This document shows positions 9,675 through 17,879 of a stretch of DNA of 64,000 nt, in pieces; the stretch's first letter is position 1; the number at the start of each line of letters is the position of its first letter. The DNA is from Rhodopirellula sp. GTDB lineage: Bacteria > Planctomycetota > Planctomycetia > Pirellulales > Pirellulaceae. The stretch lies in the NCBI GenBank assembly GCA_002690925.1, contig NZGD01000282.1:27697-91696 (forward strand). The letters are read 5' to 3'. Below the pieces are notes generated by a model. The model had not been told where the DNA came from, did no database searches, and was given only the letters and a program-made list of their open reading frames with translations. Made by a program: the position numbers and the translations under genes.

Positions 9675-10796
9675 ATGATGCTACGCTTGTTCTTCACCGC
9701 GATGCCTATTATCGCGATTATTACCTGTTTTGCCAACTCGCTCGCTGCTAATCCCACCATGAACATCCAATCCAACGTATTTGGTGCTACTCAGGACGGT
9801 CAAGACGTCACTCGGTTCACTTTGACTAATTCGCATGGCAACAGTGTTTCGGTCATGACTTGGGGAGCCACCTTACTCGATGTCAATGTCCCTGACCGAG
9901 AAGGAAATCGGGCAAATGTGAATCTCGCGTTTGACGAACTTGCACCCTACCTTGACGGGCATCCTTATTTTGGCAGCACGGTCGGACGGTTTTGCAATCG
10001 GATTGAAGAGGGAAAATTCACGATTGGTGGTAAGGCCTATCAGGTCACGACAAATGCCGGCAAACACCACATTCACGGCGGGAAAAACAATTTTACGTAC
10101 CAGAATTGGAATGGTGAAACATTTCGCACGGATGATGCAGTCGGTGTTCGATTTCACCTGACAAGCCCTGACGGACAGGAGGGCTACCCTGGAACGGTAC
10201 AGGCAACTGCAGAGTATTCGTGGAATGATAACAACGAATTGCGAATCGCGTACAAGGCGACGACAGATGCACCCACTCATGTCAATCTTACAAACCACAG
10301 TTACTGGAACCTTGCAGGTGCCGGCAGTGGTTCTGCCATGGATCACATTGCAACGATTGAAGCTGACCAGTACCTGGATGTGGATGATGATCTGATTCCA
10401 ACGGGTAAATTGAATTCAGTAGAGGGCACAGTCCTGGATTTCCGAAGTGGGACAGCTTTGGGGGACCGTATTGAGCAGCTAAGTGCGACCAAGGGTTATG
10501 ATCATTGCTATGTTGTCCGGGGAACACCCGGCGAGTTGCGTAGTGCTGCACGGGTCGTTGATCCAGAATCAGGCCGGATATTGGCAATCGAAACCACACA
10601 ACCGGGGATGCAGCTTTACACAGCGAATCATCTGCCAGGTAACGAGAGGTCCAATGGCTATGGAGGGCACGAAGCATTTTGTCTCGAAACCCAACATTAT
10701 CCCAACGCGCCAAACCGGGAATCTTTTCCAACGACATTGTTGAAACCCGGAGAAAAGTTGCACCAAGTCACAGTGCACCGATTTTCAACACAGTGA
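9675..10796 (+). CDS. Secreted galactose mutarotase (aldose 1-epimerase)
   Basis: About 373 residues. Interconverts alpha and beta anomers of aldoses. A signal peptide is visible (MMLRLFFTAMPIIAIITCFA, then NSLAA), so it acts outside the cytoplasm. The body has the family order: MTWGATLLDVNVPDR, YFGSTVGRFCNRI, HHIHGG, the THVNLTNHSYWNLAG catalytic-His block, and the catalytic Glu in GHEAFCLETQHYPNAPN near the C-terminus. ATG 9675 is chosen because it starts exactly at the signal peptide; the frame is open from 9603, but that would overlap the divergent dus gene. The 3' end of this gene, plus about 190 bp downstream, has a decayed second copy at 12011-12330. Confidence 0.92.
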   Translation: MMLRLFFTAMPIIAIITCFANSLAANPTMNIQSNVFGATQDGQDVTRFTLTNSHGNSVSVMTWGATLLDVNVPDREGNRANVNLAFDELAPYLDGHPYFGSTVGRFCNRIEEGKFTIGGKAYQVTTNAGKHHIHGGKNNFTYQNWNGETFRTDDAVGVRFHLTSPDGQEGYPGTVQATAEYSWNDNNELRIAYKATTDAPTHVNLTNHSYWNLAGAGSGSAMDHIATIEADQYLDVDDDLIPTGKLNSVEGTVLDFRSGTALGDRIEQLSATKGYDHCYVVRGTPGELRSAARVVDPESGRILAIETTQPGMQLYTANHLPGNERSNGYGGHEAFCLETQHYPNAPNRESFPTTLLKPGEKLHQVTVHRFSTQ

Positions 10797-11204
10797 CCAA
10801 CTGAACATTCACTTAGGATCACTCTTGCCCAGTATCTGAAAATGGAGGGTTTGCCACTGCTGCGATTTTGGTGGTTGGTTAGCAGTCCTGGTACCCTTGG
10901 GAATCAACAGTAACTGATGTCGTGCGTCGTGATTGTTATTTCGAATGATGAAGAAATCGAAGTGCTGCAGCCGACTGATAGGAAAGGTTTCCCCAACTTC
11001 CGGTTGTTGCTGTTTTTTGACATCACGAAATTGAGGAGGTGATTCCTTGGCTCGCGTCGTTTCCTGGAGTCCAGCTGTGCACTACATCCGGGAGATCCTG
11101 CTCTGGACAATCAACTGGATCGAGCAGCCAATGATGCGTGACTCATCGAAGTGCGGAAATGAGATGGATGCTCCCATTGTCGCCTCGTCATTTTAAAGTA
11201 TCAG
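10797..11204. repeat. Downstream flank of mutarotase, related to 12155-12330
   Basis: About 400 bp without a convincing gene. The part near 10840-10980 resembles the DNA downstream of the mutarotase remnant at 12154. The stretch starting TCGAATGATGAAGAA (about 10939) matches CGGAATATGAAGATA (about 12293) at roughly 28 of 39 aligned bases by eye, at almost the same distance from the mutarotase stop (about 140 bp in both). A short plus-strand open frame 10917-11042 (SNDEEIEVLQPTD) aligns with SEYEDIGILQATD in the other copy, which may be the relic of a lost downstream gene. Confidence 0.45.
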
Positions 11205-11960
11205 GTGGCAAAACCTGCTAAGCATGACATGAATCCAGACACATCCAATGATGACCCTAAAATTGCCAAGCAGCCGGGATCTACAAATCGCTTGACTTTA
11301 CGAACGTTGGTGGAGAAAGCCTGGTTTAAACACTTGGTGCAGGTCGGTCTGATTCTTCTGTTTCTGCTTGGATTGAAAGATATTCTTATCCCTTCCGAGA
11401 TCTATTTCGTCCTGAGCCTGTTGATCTCAACTGTTGCATATCTCAATTACAAGCTGATCTTTTTCAAAGGAAAGAAAGTAACCCTGTCGGGAATCATCGT
11501 CCTTGTCTCGGTGCTCGCGGTGTTAATGGGTTATTTCAGGTTCAGTCGTGAGTCGCAAGCTGTGTACCGCTATCAGGGCTATATGTTGGTTATAAACCGA
11601 GAGGTCGGCAAACCCCACCTCGAGTATTGGGACTCAATGGAACCGTTGTTGATGCGTTTGTCTGAGCAGTATCGGCAGCCCACTGGAAAATGGATCGCAG
11701 GATACCGCATCGACGGTGTATCTGTCTCATTGAGACCCTTCAAGACGGAAGACGGTATAACGCCGGGCCTCGTGTTTCGTGTGACGGGTAAGGGGTTCAG
11801 TCATCAGAAGCAGCGGGAAAAAATGGAAGCACTCATGGACGTAATAGAGACGCAACTACCAGAGATCGAGTTTGCTGAGAAGCGTATATGGTTGGATACT
11901 GCCGATGGCTCACGTGAGCTTACAAAGCACAATTCAGTCGAACCCAATTTGACAGAATGA
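11205..11960 (+). CDS. Hypothetical membrane protein
   Basis: 251 residues from GTG 11205 (243 from ATG 11229). I do not recognise the family. After a polar N-terminus of about 40 residues there are three hydrophobic segments (VGLILLFLLGL, VLSLLISTVAYL, IIVLVSVLAVLMGYF), then a soluble domain of about 130 residues carrying EYWDSMEPLLMRL and a charged C-terminus. It is probably anchored in the inner membrane. It sits between the intact mutarotase and the decayed copy of the mutarotase 3' end, so it may have been inserted or captured when the duplication decayed. The predicted protein ends only 50 bp before the recognisable remnant. Confidence 0.75.
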   Translation: MAKPAKHDMNPDTSNDDPKIAKQPGSTNRLTLRTLVEKAWFKHLVQVGLILLFLLGLKDILIPSEIYFVLSLLISTVAYLNYKLIFFKGKKVTLSGIIVLVSVLAVLMGYFRFSRESQAVYRYQGYMLVINREVGKPHLEYWDSMEPLLMRLSEQYRQPTGKWIAGYRIDGVSVSLRPFKTEDGITPGLVFRVTGKGFSHQKQREKMEALMDVIETQLPEIEFAEKRIWLDTADGSRELTKHNSVEPNLTE

Positions 11961-12010
11961 GTCCGAGGAGTGGACAACGCTTTTTCCATTCCCCTTTTCC
12001 TATACCGTCA

Positions 12011-12154
12011 TGTGGTAATGGAGGCCATGAAGCATTTTGTCTTGAAACCCAACATTACCCTAACGCACCCAACCGTGATTCGTTTCCAACAACCTTGTTG
12101 AAGCCTGGTGAGCGACTGCATGAAGTTACCGTACATCGCTTTTCAGCAGAGTGA
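12011..12154 (+). pseudogene. Decayed 3' fragment of a second galactose mutarotase
   Basis: The 45 or so codons before the stop read GGHEAFCLETQHYPNAPNR then SFPTTLLKPGERLHEV, nearly identical to the last 45 residues of the mutarotase at 9675-10796. The catalytic Glu region is present, but everything N-terminal to it is absent. The frame happens to stay open up to ATG 11957, giving a 65-residue ORF whose first 19 residues are unrelated. The two copies share the reading frame, the stop position and part of the downstream sequence, so this is the relic of a tandem duplication rather than a functional gene. Differences are spread over third positions, suggesting the split is not recent. Confidence 0.85.
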
Positions 12155-12342
12155 TCACTTCGATGTAGAATCCGCTAGCGAATTCAGGGATTTCGTGGTT
12201 TGTAGCACTTGAAACAACGGTACGCATTTATGCTGGCACCGGGGTTCACATACGCTTCCAGAATGTGGGGCATCCAGAAGTGCTAAGTTTTTCGGAATAT
12301 GAAGATATTGGAATACTGCAAGCAACCGATAACATAAATATT

Positions 12343-12356
12343 GTTGAAATTTCAAC
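12343..12356. promoter_or_regulatory. 14-bp perfect palindrome upstream of C39-like gene
   Basis: GTTGAAATTTCAAC reads the same on both strands, with an AT-rich core, 52 bp before the GTG start of the membrane peptidase gene. Its size and position fit a dimeric repressor or activator site, but no regulator gene is adjacent. Inference only. Confidence 0.3.
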
Positions 12357-12407
12357 TTGTTGCTAATCTTTTCTTAACATTCATATGTTTCTGAAAGAGG
12401 TGCTGCG

Positions 12408-13277
12408 GTGGCTGCGTATTTGATTTCCGGTCTTGTCTGCACGATAGCATTGTCGGTGCTTGCTTACGCCATGGGCTGGGGGTTGCGGTCAACGCGGACT
12501 ACATCCAGTCCGTTCTTTCTTGCCTGTGCTCTGTGTTTCGCTATGGCTTTGTCATGGATTCTCACGGGTGGGCTTCACTGGATTGATTTGCTGCCGCTTC
12601 CTGATGTTCTGCTCTGGTCAACTCTTATAGCTCCTTGTCTTTGTTTTACTGCAGGTTTGGCAGCCTGCAGTTCCGGTTTGCGATCCTACTCGCGGTCCAT
12701 AGCCGCGATCAGTCTGGTGGGAATGGCTCTAGGCTACACTGTACTACCATTGCTCCGCCCCGCCTTTTTGCCGGTCCAGTTGAGTGAAGAAACTCAGTGG
12801 GATGATGGAATTTGTCTTCAGAGTCATAGCTCAACCTGCGCCCCGGCAGCGGCTGTCACTTTATTACGGGGTGCTGGTATTGTTGCTGAAGAACGGGATC
12901 TTGTTCGCGTGTGTTCAACGAGTGATCACGGTACAGAGTCTTTGGGATTGTATCGGGGAGTCAGAATGTACTCGAATTCTGCTTTCCACAAAATTTGTCT
13001 GGCATCTTCGAATACTGATGTCTGGTTGCCTGCCGGACAGCTTCCCAATTTGGCAATTGTTCGTTTCGGCGAATCAAGCGACGCGTTTCCAAGCCGATTT
13101 TTTACATCTCGCGGGGATCGGCACGCAGTGGTTGTGTTTGGACGTAACGAAATCGGCGACTGGGTGATTGGTGACCCAGCCGTGGGCAAGACAACTTGGA
13201 GTGACGAAGAATTTCAGACGCGTTTTACGGGTGAAGCTCTTTATGTTGCTGGGCCCCGCAAAAAATTCGAATTATAG
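12408..13277 (+). CDS. Membrane-anchored C39-like cysteine peptidase
   Basis: 289 residues from GTG 12408, which has a good ribosome site (AAAGAGG, 9 bases upstream). Four hydrophobic helices fill the first 117 residues. The rest is a papain-like C39-type domain: a Gln (about 138) before the catalytic Cys in SSTCAPAAAVTLLRGAG (Cys about 144), the His in DRHAVVVFG (about 239) and the Asp in IGDPAVG (about 256). C39 domains usually cleave double-glycine leaders of peptides on ABC exporters. Here there is no ABC transporter or peptide precursor beside it and the membrane part is N-terminal, so the substrate is open. The peptidase domain probably faces one side of the inner membrane. Confidence 0.8.
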   Translation: MAAYLISGLVCTIALSVLAYAMGWGLRSTRTTSSPFFLACALCFAMALSWILTGGLHWIDLLPLPDVLLWSTLIAPCLCFTAGLAACSSGLRSYSRSIAAISLVGMALGYTVLPLLRPAFLPVQLSEETQWDDGICLQSHSSTCAPAAAVTLLRGAGIVAEERDLVRVCSTSDHGTESLGLYRGVRMYSNSAFHKICLASSNTDVWLPAGQLPNLAIVRFGESSDAFPSRFFTSRGDRHAVVVFGRNEIGDWVIGDPAVGKTTWSDEEFQTRFTGEALYVAGPRKKFEL

Positions 13278-13371
13278 ATCATATCGCCTACCAGCAACCT
13301 TCGCTTCGTAGCCGAAGCCAGCGGTGTCAGTTGGTTACCACTTTGTCATAGCGAATCTTGCTGCTGGGAAT

Positions 13372-14820
13372 TCAGCCAAGCTCAGGCACTTCATAACCTT
13401 TTCGATATTCTCGATTGAGATACTGGTTTGCATCTGTTGAGCCAGATCCCACGAATTGTTCGGTCTTCGCATCCAGTTCCAGCATTGGACTGACACGTAT
13501 CTCTTCGCTCACACGAGACAGTTGATGGGATTCGAGGTGTTCATCCATTTCACCCATCAAAGTGATCCATTGTTCCAGCTCGATTCCGTTGGTGGCCTCT
13601 CTGTCAAGATTTTTTCCAGTGCGGAAAGCAACGTTTGCCAGATTGCACCATCCTGTGCTGTCATTTCCTACGCCAATGTCCGCATTCAAGATCGAAGAAT
13701 CTCGCTTGAGTACAGCCTCGATGAAGTTCGCTTGATGCCGAACATCTCCACCGCCTCTAAACTCTTTGATTTTTTTACCTGCAGAGTCGTAAGCAGCTCC
13801 ACGTCCCCGTTGTCCCTCGTAACGCCCGCCTTCGCAATAGACGACGTATCCACTGCTTGGTCCCGGATGTGATGGGCTCTTCTTACCTTTTGGCATGGAT
13901 GGCAAATTCGAAAGCCCGATGACAACAGGAATTGAACCTGTATCAAAGAAAGCAAAGTGTACATTAGGTGTTTGCCCCGCGTCGTTGAGCGCGACGCGAC
14001 CACCTCCACCCAGAATTCGCTTTGGCAGTGCCACCGAATCTTGGAATACATTGTTGCGGACATCATCTAAGACATGCACGCCCCAGTTACCCATTTCACC
14101 GGACCCCGTGTTCCAATCCCAATGCCAGTCGTAGTGCAATTTTTCGCGGAAGATCGGTTCATCCTGAGCTGGTCCAAGCCAAAGGTCGTAAGCAATATTT
14201 TTGTCCACGGCCAGAGGCTTGTCACGTTTGCCGATTGAAGGGCGAACTCCGTAGCGATTGACACGCGTGGCGTTGATTTCACCCAGTGTTTTGTCTTCAT
14301 GCAAGAATTTCTTGATCTCGGCTTGCATGGGATCCGATCGTTGCTGAGTACCAATTTGGCAAATTCGATTGTATTTTCGTGCTGCGGCAACTGTCTGCCG
14401 CCCTTCCCATTGGCTATGCGACAAGGGCTTCTCAACATAGACATCTTTTCCGGCTTGCATCGCCCATATTGCCGCCAGACAATGCCAGTGATTACAGGTT
14501 GCTACGACAACCACATCAATGGAATCTGAGGCGATCAGGTCACGAAGGTCCGTCCAGCCCTGCGCCTTCGGGTATTTCTGTTTGGCTAATCCAAGCCGTT
14601 TCTCATCCACATCGCATAGCCCAGCGATATTGATGCCATCGACTTTGCTGAATTGTCCCATCAGTTGACCAGCACGCCCTCCGCAACTGATAAAACCCAG
14701 ATTCACTTCGTCGTTCGCATTCGCTGCTCTTAATCTGTTGGCTGTGAGGCTGCTTGTGAGGCCGGTTACAAGAGTGCTGGCTAGGAAGTTGCGACGATTC
14801 AAAGCAGTCATGGAGTTCAT
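13372..14820 (-). CDS. Gfo/Idh/MocA-family oxidoreductase with twin-arginine signal
   Basis: 482 residues. The N-terminus has a twin-arginine type signal (LNRRNFLAS followed by a hydrophobic stretch and an Ala-rich cleavage region), so the protein is probably folded with its nicotinamide cofactor and exported by Tat. A Rossmann-type domain follows (LGFISCGGRAGQLM, GLCDVDE), with the EKP motif at about residues 130-132 (YVEKPLSH). The C-terminal alpha/beta domain shows MGNWGVHVLDDVRN. Planctomycetes have many such exported paralogues; their sugar or cyclitol substrates are mostly unknown. The start at 14820 is an ATG, with another at 14811. It stands alone: the C39-like gene converges on it from the other strand. 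Confidence 0.9.
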   Translation of the reverse strand: MNSMTALNRRNFLASTLVTGLTSSLTANRLRAANANDEVNLGFISCGGRAGQLMGQFSKVDGINIAGLCDVDEKRLGLAKQKYPKAQGWTDLRDLIASDSIDVVVVATCNHWHCLAAIWAMQAGKDVYVEKPLSHSQWEGRQTVAAARKYNRICQIGTQQRSDPMQAEIKKFLHEDKTLGEINATRVNRYGVRPSIGKRDKPLAVDKNIAYDLWLGPAQDEPIFREKLHYDWHWDWNTGSGEMGNWGVHVLDDVRNNVFQDSVALPKRILGGGGRVALNDAGQTPNVHFAFFDTGSIPVVIGLSNLPSMPKGKKSPSHPGPSSGYVVYCEGGRYEGQRGRGAAYDSAGKKIKEFRGGGDVRHQANFIEAVLKRDSSILNADIGVGNDSTGWCNLANVAFRTGKNLDREATNGIELEQWITLMGEMDEHLESHQLSRVSEEIRVSPMLELDAKTEQFVGSGSTDANQYLNREYRKGYEVPELG

Positions 14821-15025
14821 CTTTTTGTGAGTTATGGATTGAATATCAGGGGGGCTTATCAGAACTATTCTCGTTGTTTGTATTGCTGATTACGAGTCCC
14901 AATGATGTAACGGCAAGTAAATTTAGAATTTCAGCGTGGTCTGTTTCCCAAGTCCAGTCTGGCGGGACGATGATGTGCTTCCGATGGACGTTGCCCGATG
15001 TTCTGTTTGTTGGTGACGGAATCCA

Positions 15026-17017
15026 TCAGGGGCGTTTCAAAACCTGATCAAATAATTGATAGGCTTTGATCCTCATCGGATTTGGGAAGTCGTGCGCGCA
15101 GTCAGGCTGCAGAAGATTCAAGCGGTTCTCTGCTCCATGCAGGGCATACACAGGTCCCGCATTTAAAATCAAACGGCGTACACTGGCAGCTTGGAAATTC
15201 GAGTCATGCAATGGAGCTACAACGAGGACTGGACGTGGTGCAATGGTTGCCAGGATCTCGTCAAAGTCGAATGGGATTTCGTTTAGCTTTCCCCGGTAAT
15301 TAGCGAGATCAGGCATATAACGCAGCTGAGTCCAACCCTTTCCCGGAAGCCATTTTGTTTGGTCACCACCGTAGTAATCCTGATATGAATCAAAACCGCA
15401 GCTGGAAACTACGGCCGCGATCCGCTCATCAAAGGCAGCAGTGTAGAGTGCATTGTGGCCACCTAGAGAATGCCCGATCGCACCGATTGCATTCTGCCTG
15501 ACATAAGGTAACGAGCAGAGAAGGTCGATCCCACGCATGTTGTCCCACACAGCGAGAAGAGTTCCGCTCTTCCAGCCCAGTCCTTTTACGTCCGGTTGGT
15601 AGTTCGCCAGTAGAGGGTATGCAGGGGCAAGGGTGATATAGCCACGGGACGCCAGTTCACTTGCGTATTGTCGATTTGGTTTTCCACCAAGGCCAACGAC
15701 TACTCCATTGCCAACATTGTCGTCTGTCGGGTGAAGACAAAGAACAGCCGGTAAAGGTTTCGCATCTCTTTTGAATGCCGCTTTTGGGATACACAGAAAT
15801 GCGGGCGTTTTGTTGCCTGCTTGCGCCTGATACATAATCCTTCGCCGTACAAAATTTCCACAGTCAACCTCCTCGATTAATTCCATTGCAGGAGTATTGC
15901 GCGGTGCAACTTTTGGTAACTGTCCCATTACAGAATGCATTGCAGTGAGTATCGATTTTTTCCTTGATGCCCATTCGGTTACAGTGGTAGCCTTGCGTGT
16001 ATGGCCGTCGACACCTGTGGATCGAAGTAGTTCATTACGCTCTTGATCGTGTCTCTTTTCTGTTAGGTCACCATTGCTCTTGTCCGTGTTCGTTTTTCCT
16101 GTTCCTGTTCCTGTTCCTGCTGGGGCTTTGATTGCAGGCTTGGGCGGAACATTGAGCTGTAACACTGACAGAATTGCTCTATGGTCGGAAGCAACTGATT
16201 CCTGCAGGACCTCGGTCTTGATGACTGTCCATCGATTTCGCGGTCTATACAGGATGAAGTCAATTTGTCGTGTTGGTTGTGTCACAGGAACGGTGGGCAG
16301 TTTTGGACCCGCGATGGTCCATTTTTTTTGTAGCGTTTCCAGTGTGTTGCTACCACGGACGTCGTTAAAGTCGCCTGCGATGATACTGGGTGTGTCGGGA
16401 TCGGCAATTGCTAGACCATTGACCTGGAGAGCTGATGCGATGCGTTCGGAGTCATTAGGGCGATGGTCGAAATGAGTAGCCGTGAAGTTGAGTATGTTTT
16501 TTTGTTTTCCCGCGATTTGCCAACGAACTGTTGAGGTTAGCAAACCTCGCTGTTCACCCTTGTTGTGGTTGGGAAGAAAGGAATGGTTCTTTGATTCGAT
16601 TTCAAGTCGGCTTAAGATCGAATTGCCATAAGATCCGCCTTGTAAAGGAATGTTCTCAGCGAACAGGACTCTCATGCCTGTGAGTTTGCCCAGCTCCGAG
16701 GGTTGATCAATGGAATTGCTTCGACGCACTCGTTGATCAACTTCCTGAAGAGACACAAGATCGGGATTCACTGACCGAATCACTTCTGCAATGCGGCGGA
16801 GGTCCAGTTTTCCATCTGTTCCTGCAGCGTGGTGAATATTGTAGCTGAGGATTTTCAGAAGATGGTCATTCGGTTTGTTCTGTGCTGTAACTTGCTGGTT
16901 TGCCTCAGTTAATGCAGGCTCACCAGATAAAGTCGTTCTGTATACCAGTGAGAACATCAACCAGACGGAGGAGGCGATGAACAAGAGCGACTTTGATTGT
17001 ACGAAGTAGGAGATCAT
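15026..17017 (-). CDS. EEP-domain / alpha/beta-hydrolase fusion protein
   Basis: 663 residues. A signal-anchor-like hydrophobic segment at the N-terminus is followed by an EEP (DNase I-like) domain of about 55-285: LSYNIHHAAG, Glu in LQEVDQR (about 92), THFDHRP, GDFND (215-219), SDHRA (277-279). A low-complexity linker (GTGTGTGKTNTDK) leads into an alpha/beta hydrolase of dienelactone-hydrolase/acetyl-xylan-esterase type. Its nucleophile is in GHSLGG (Ser about 517), with Asp about 605 and His about 642 (CAHDFP). ATG 17017 overlaps the upstream stop as ATGA, which settles the start although the frame is open to 17164. It may couple hydrolysis of a phosphodiester and a carboxyl ester on one surface substrate; that is inference. 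Confidence 0.88.
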   Translation of the reverse strand: MISYFVQSKSLLFIASSVWLMFSLVYRTTLSGEPALTEANQQVTAQNKPNDHLLKILSYNIHHAAGTDGKLDLRRIAEVIRSVNPDLVSLQEVDQRVRRSNSIDQPSELGKLTGMRVLFAENIPLQGGSYGNSILSRLEIESKNHSFLPNHNKGEQRGLLTSTVRWQIAGKQKNILNFTATHFDHRPNDSERIASALQVNGLAIADPDTPSIIAGDFNDVRGSNTLETLQKKWTIAGPKLPTVPVTQPTRQIDFILYRPRNRWTVIKTEVLQESVASDHRAILSVLQLNVPPKPAIKAPAGTGTGTGKTNTDKSNGDLTEKRHDQERNELLRSTGVDGHTRKATTVTEWASRKKSILTAMHSVMGQLPKVAPRNTPAMELIEEVDCGNFVRRRIMYQAQAGNKTPAFLCIPKAAFKRDAKPLPAVLCLHPTDDNVGNGVVVGLGGKPNRQYASELASRGYITLAPAYPLLANYQPDVKGLGWKSGTLLAVWDNMRGIDLLCSLPYVRQNAIGAIGHSLGGHNALYTAAFDERIAAVVSSCGFDSYQDYYGGDQTKWLPGKGWTQLRYMPDLANYRGKLNEIPFDFDEILATIAPRPVLVVAPLHDSNFQAASVRRLILNAGPVYALHGAENRLNLLQPDCAHDFPNPMRIKAYQLFDQVLKRP
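16097..16120. repeat. In-frame hexamer repeat in the fusion linker
   Basis: Four tandem units of TCCTGT, the last imperfect (TCCTGC). On the coding strand they encode the Gly-Thr repeats of the linker between the EEP and hydrolase domains. Unit gain or loss by slippage would change linker length without shifting the frame. Confidence 0.7.
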
Positions 17018-17490
17018 GTGTTTGCCGAAATGAAGCACGCAATGAATAGACATCCGTGTGTTACCAACAGTCCTGTTGTGATGCGTTTGAATTTGGAATG
17101 AAGCCCTAGGATTGCGGTAACGCATCCAAGTGCCGCAATGATGCACCCACCGATTGGAAACCACGATAAAGCCATGATTGCGAATCCTAGCAGCATGGCA
17201 GCCGCTACAACCCCGCCCATGGCTGTGTACTGGAGCGGCCCTAGGTCGTGCAATGCAACTGGGGTTGGCAAGTGTCGTTTTTTTCCACTTGGGGCAGCAG
17301 CGAATGGTGAACCAACTCGGTCGGGTGTGTCATCGACAAGCCGAGCCATGACTGGAGCAACATCATCAATGTTCTCGTTGACTTTGTTGCCAACAGGACT
17401 TGGTTCCTGCACCGGATTGGTCAGAGACGGGTTTGGGTGGTCTTCGTCCGGCCTTGGTTGCGGCGTGCTTGGTTGCGGCGAATTGTCCAT
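17014..17490 (-). CDS. Small Pro-rich membrane protein (DUF4190-like)
   Basis: 158 residues. The first 85 are polar and Pro/Asp-rich, with no fold visible. The C-terminal part holds two or three hydrophobic helices (GGVVAAAMLLGFAIMAL, GGCIIAALGCVTAILGL, LLVTHGCLFIACFI) with the helix-Gly-helix pattern seen in DUF4190-type domains, here only a weak resemblance. It is an inner-membrane protein of unknown function. Its stop overlaps the start of the EEP/hydrolase fusion gene as ATGA, so the two are translated together and may act at the same place. The Pro-rich N-terminal tail would protrude from the membrane. Confidence 0.75.
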   Translation of the reverse strand: MDNSPQPSTPQPRPDEDHPNPSLTNPVQEPSPVGNKVNENIDDVAPVMARLVDDTPDRVGSPFAAAPSGKKRHLPTPVALHDLGPLQYTAMGGVVAAAMLLGFAIMALSWFPIGGCIIAALGCVTAILGLHSKFKRITTGLLVTHGCLFIACFISANT

Positions 17491-17879
17491 CAGTGAAGTG
17501 TTTGCCTGTGATTATGAAAGAATGATCATGGTGCAAGAAGTTTTCAGAGGCGAAGCAGATTCGAATGAGCCTAGTTGGATGTCAGATTTATCATTGCCAC
17601 CAAGGCTGCCTACAGTTTATTCTGGCAGTACGGTGCCGACCTATCTTAACCGATTTTAGTTTAAATCGTGTGGTTATGCCCCTGCGCAAAAGCCCTCGCA
17701 CCAACAACCGCTGCAAGGCGACAGGTGGCTAAGTTCTTGCGTGGGCCTGCACCTTGCTGGTGTGTCGTGCAGGTGTCGATTTTTTAGTCGACTGCGAAAC
17801 CTATGGGTTCTCGAACCAAATGGGCCGGTGGGTCCGTTCAAATCAAGACGTGCAACTTGGAATAACACTCGAATAACAG
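17491..17879. other. Intergenic region upstream of the PVC haem protein gene
   Basis: About 390 bp between two divergent genes. A plus-strand frame at 17741-17998 overlaps the real gene and has no protein character. An 18-base inverted repeat (GTCGA, spacer TTTTTTA, TCGAC) lies near 17776-17793. Promoters for both genes are expected here, but none is clear by eye. Confidence 0.45.
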
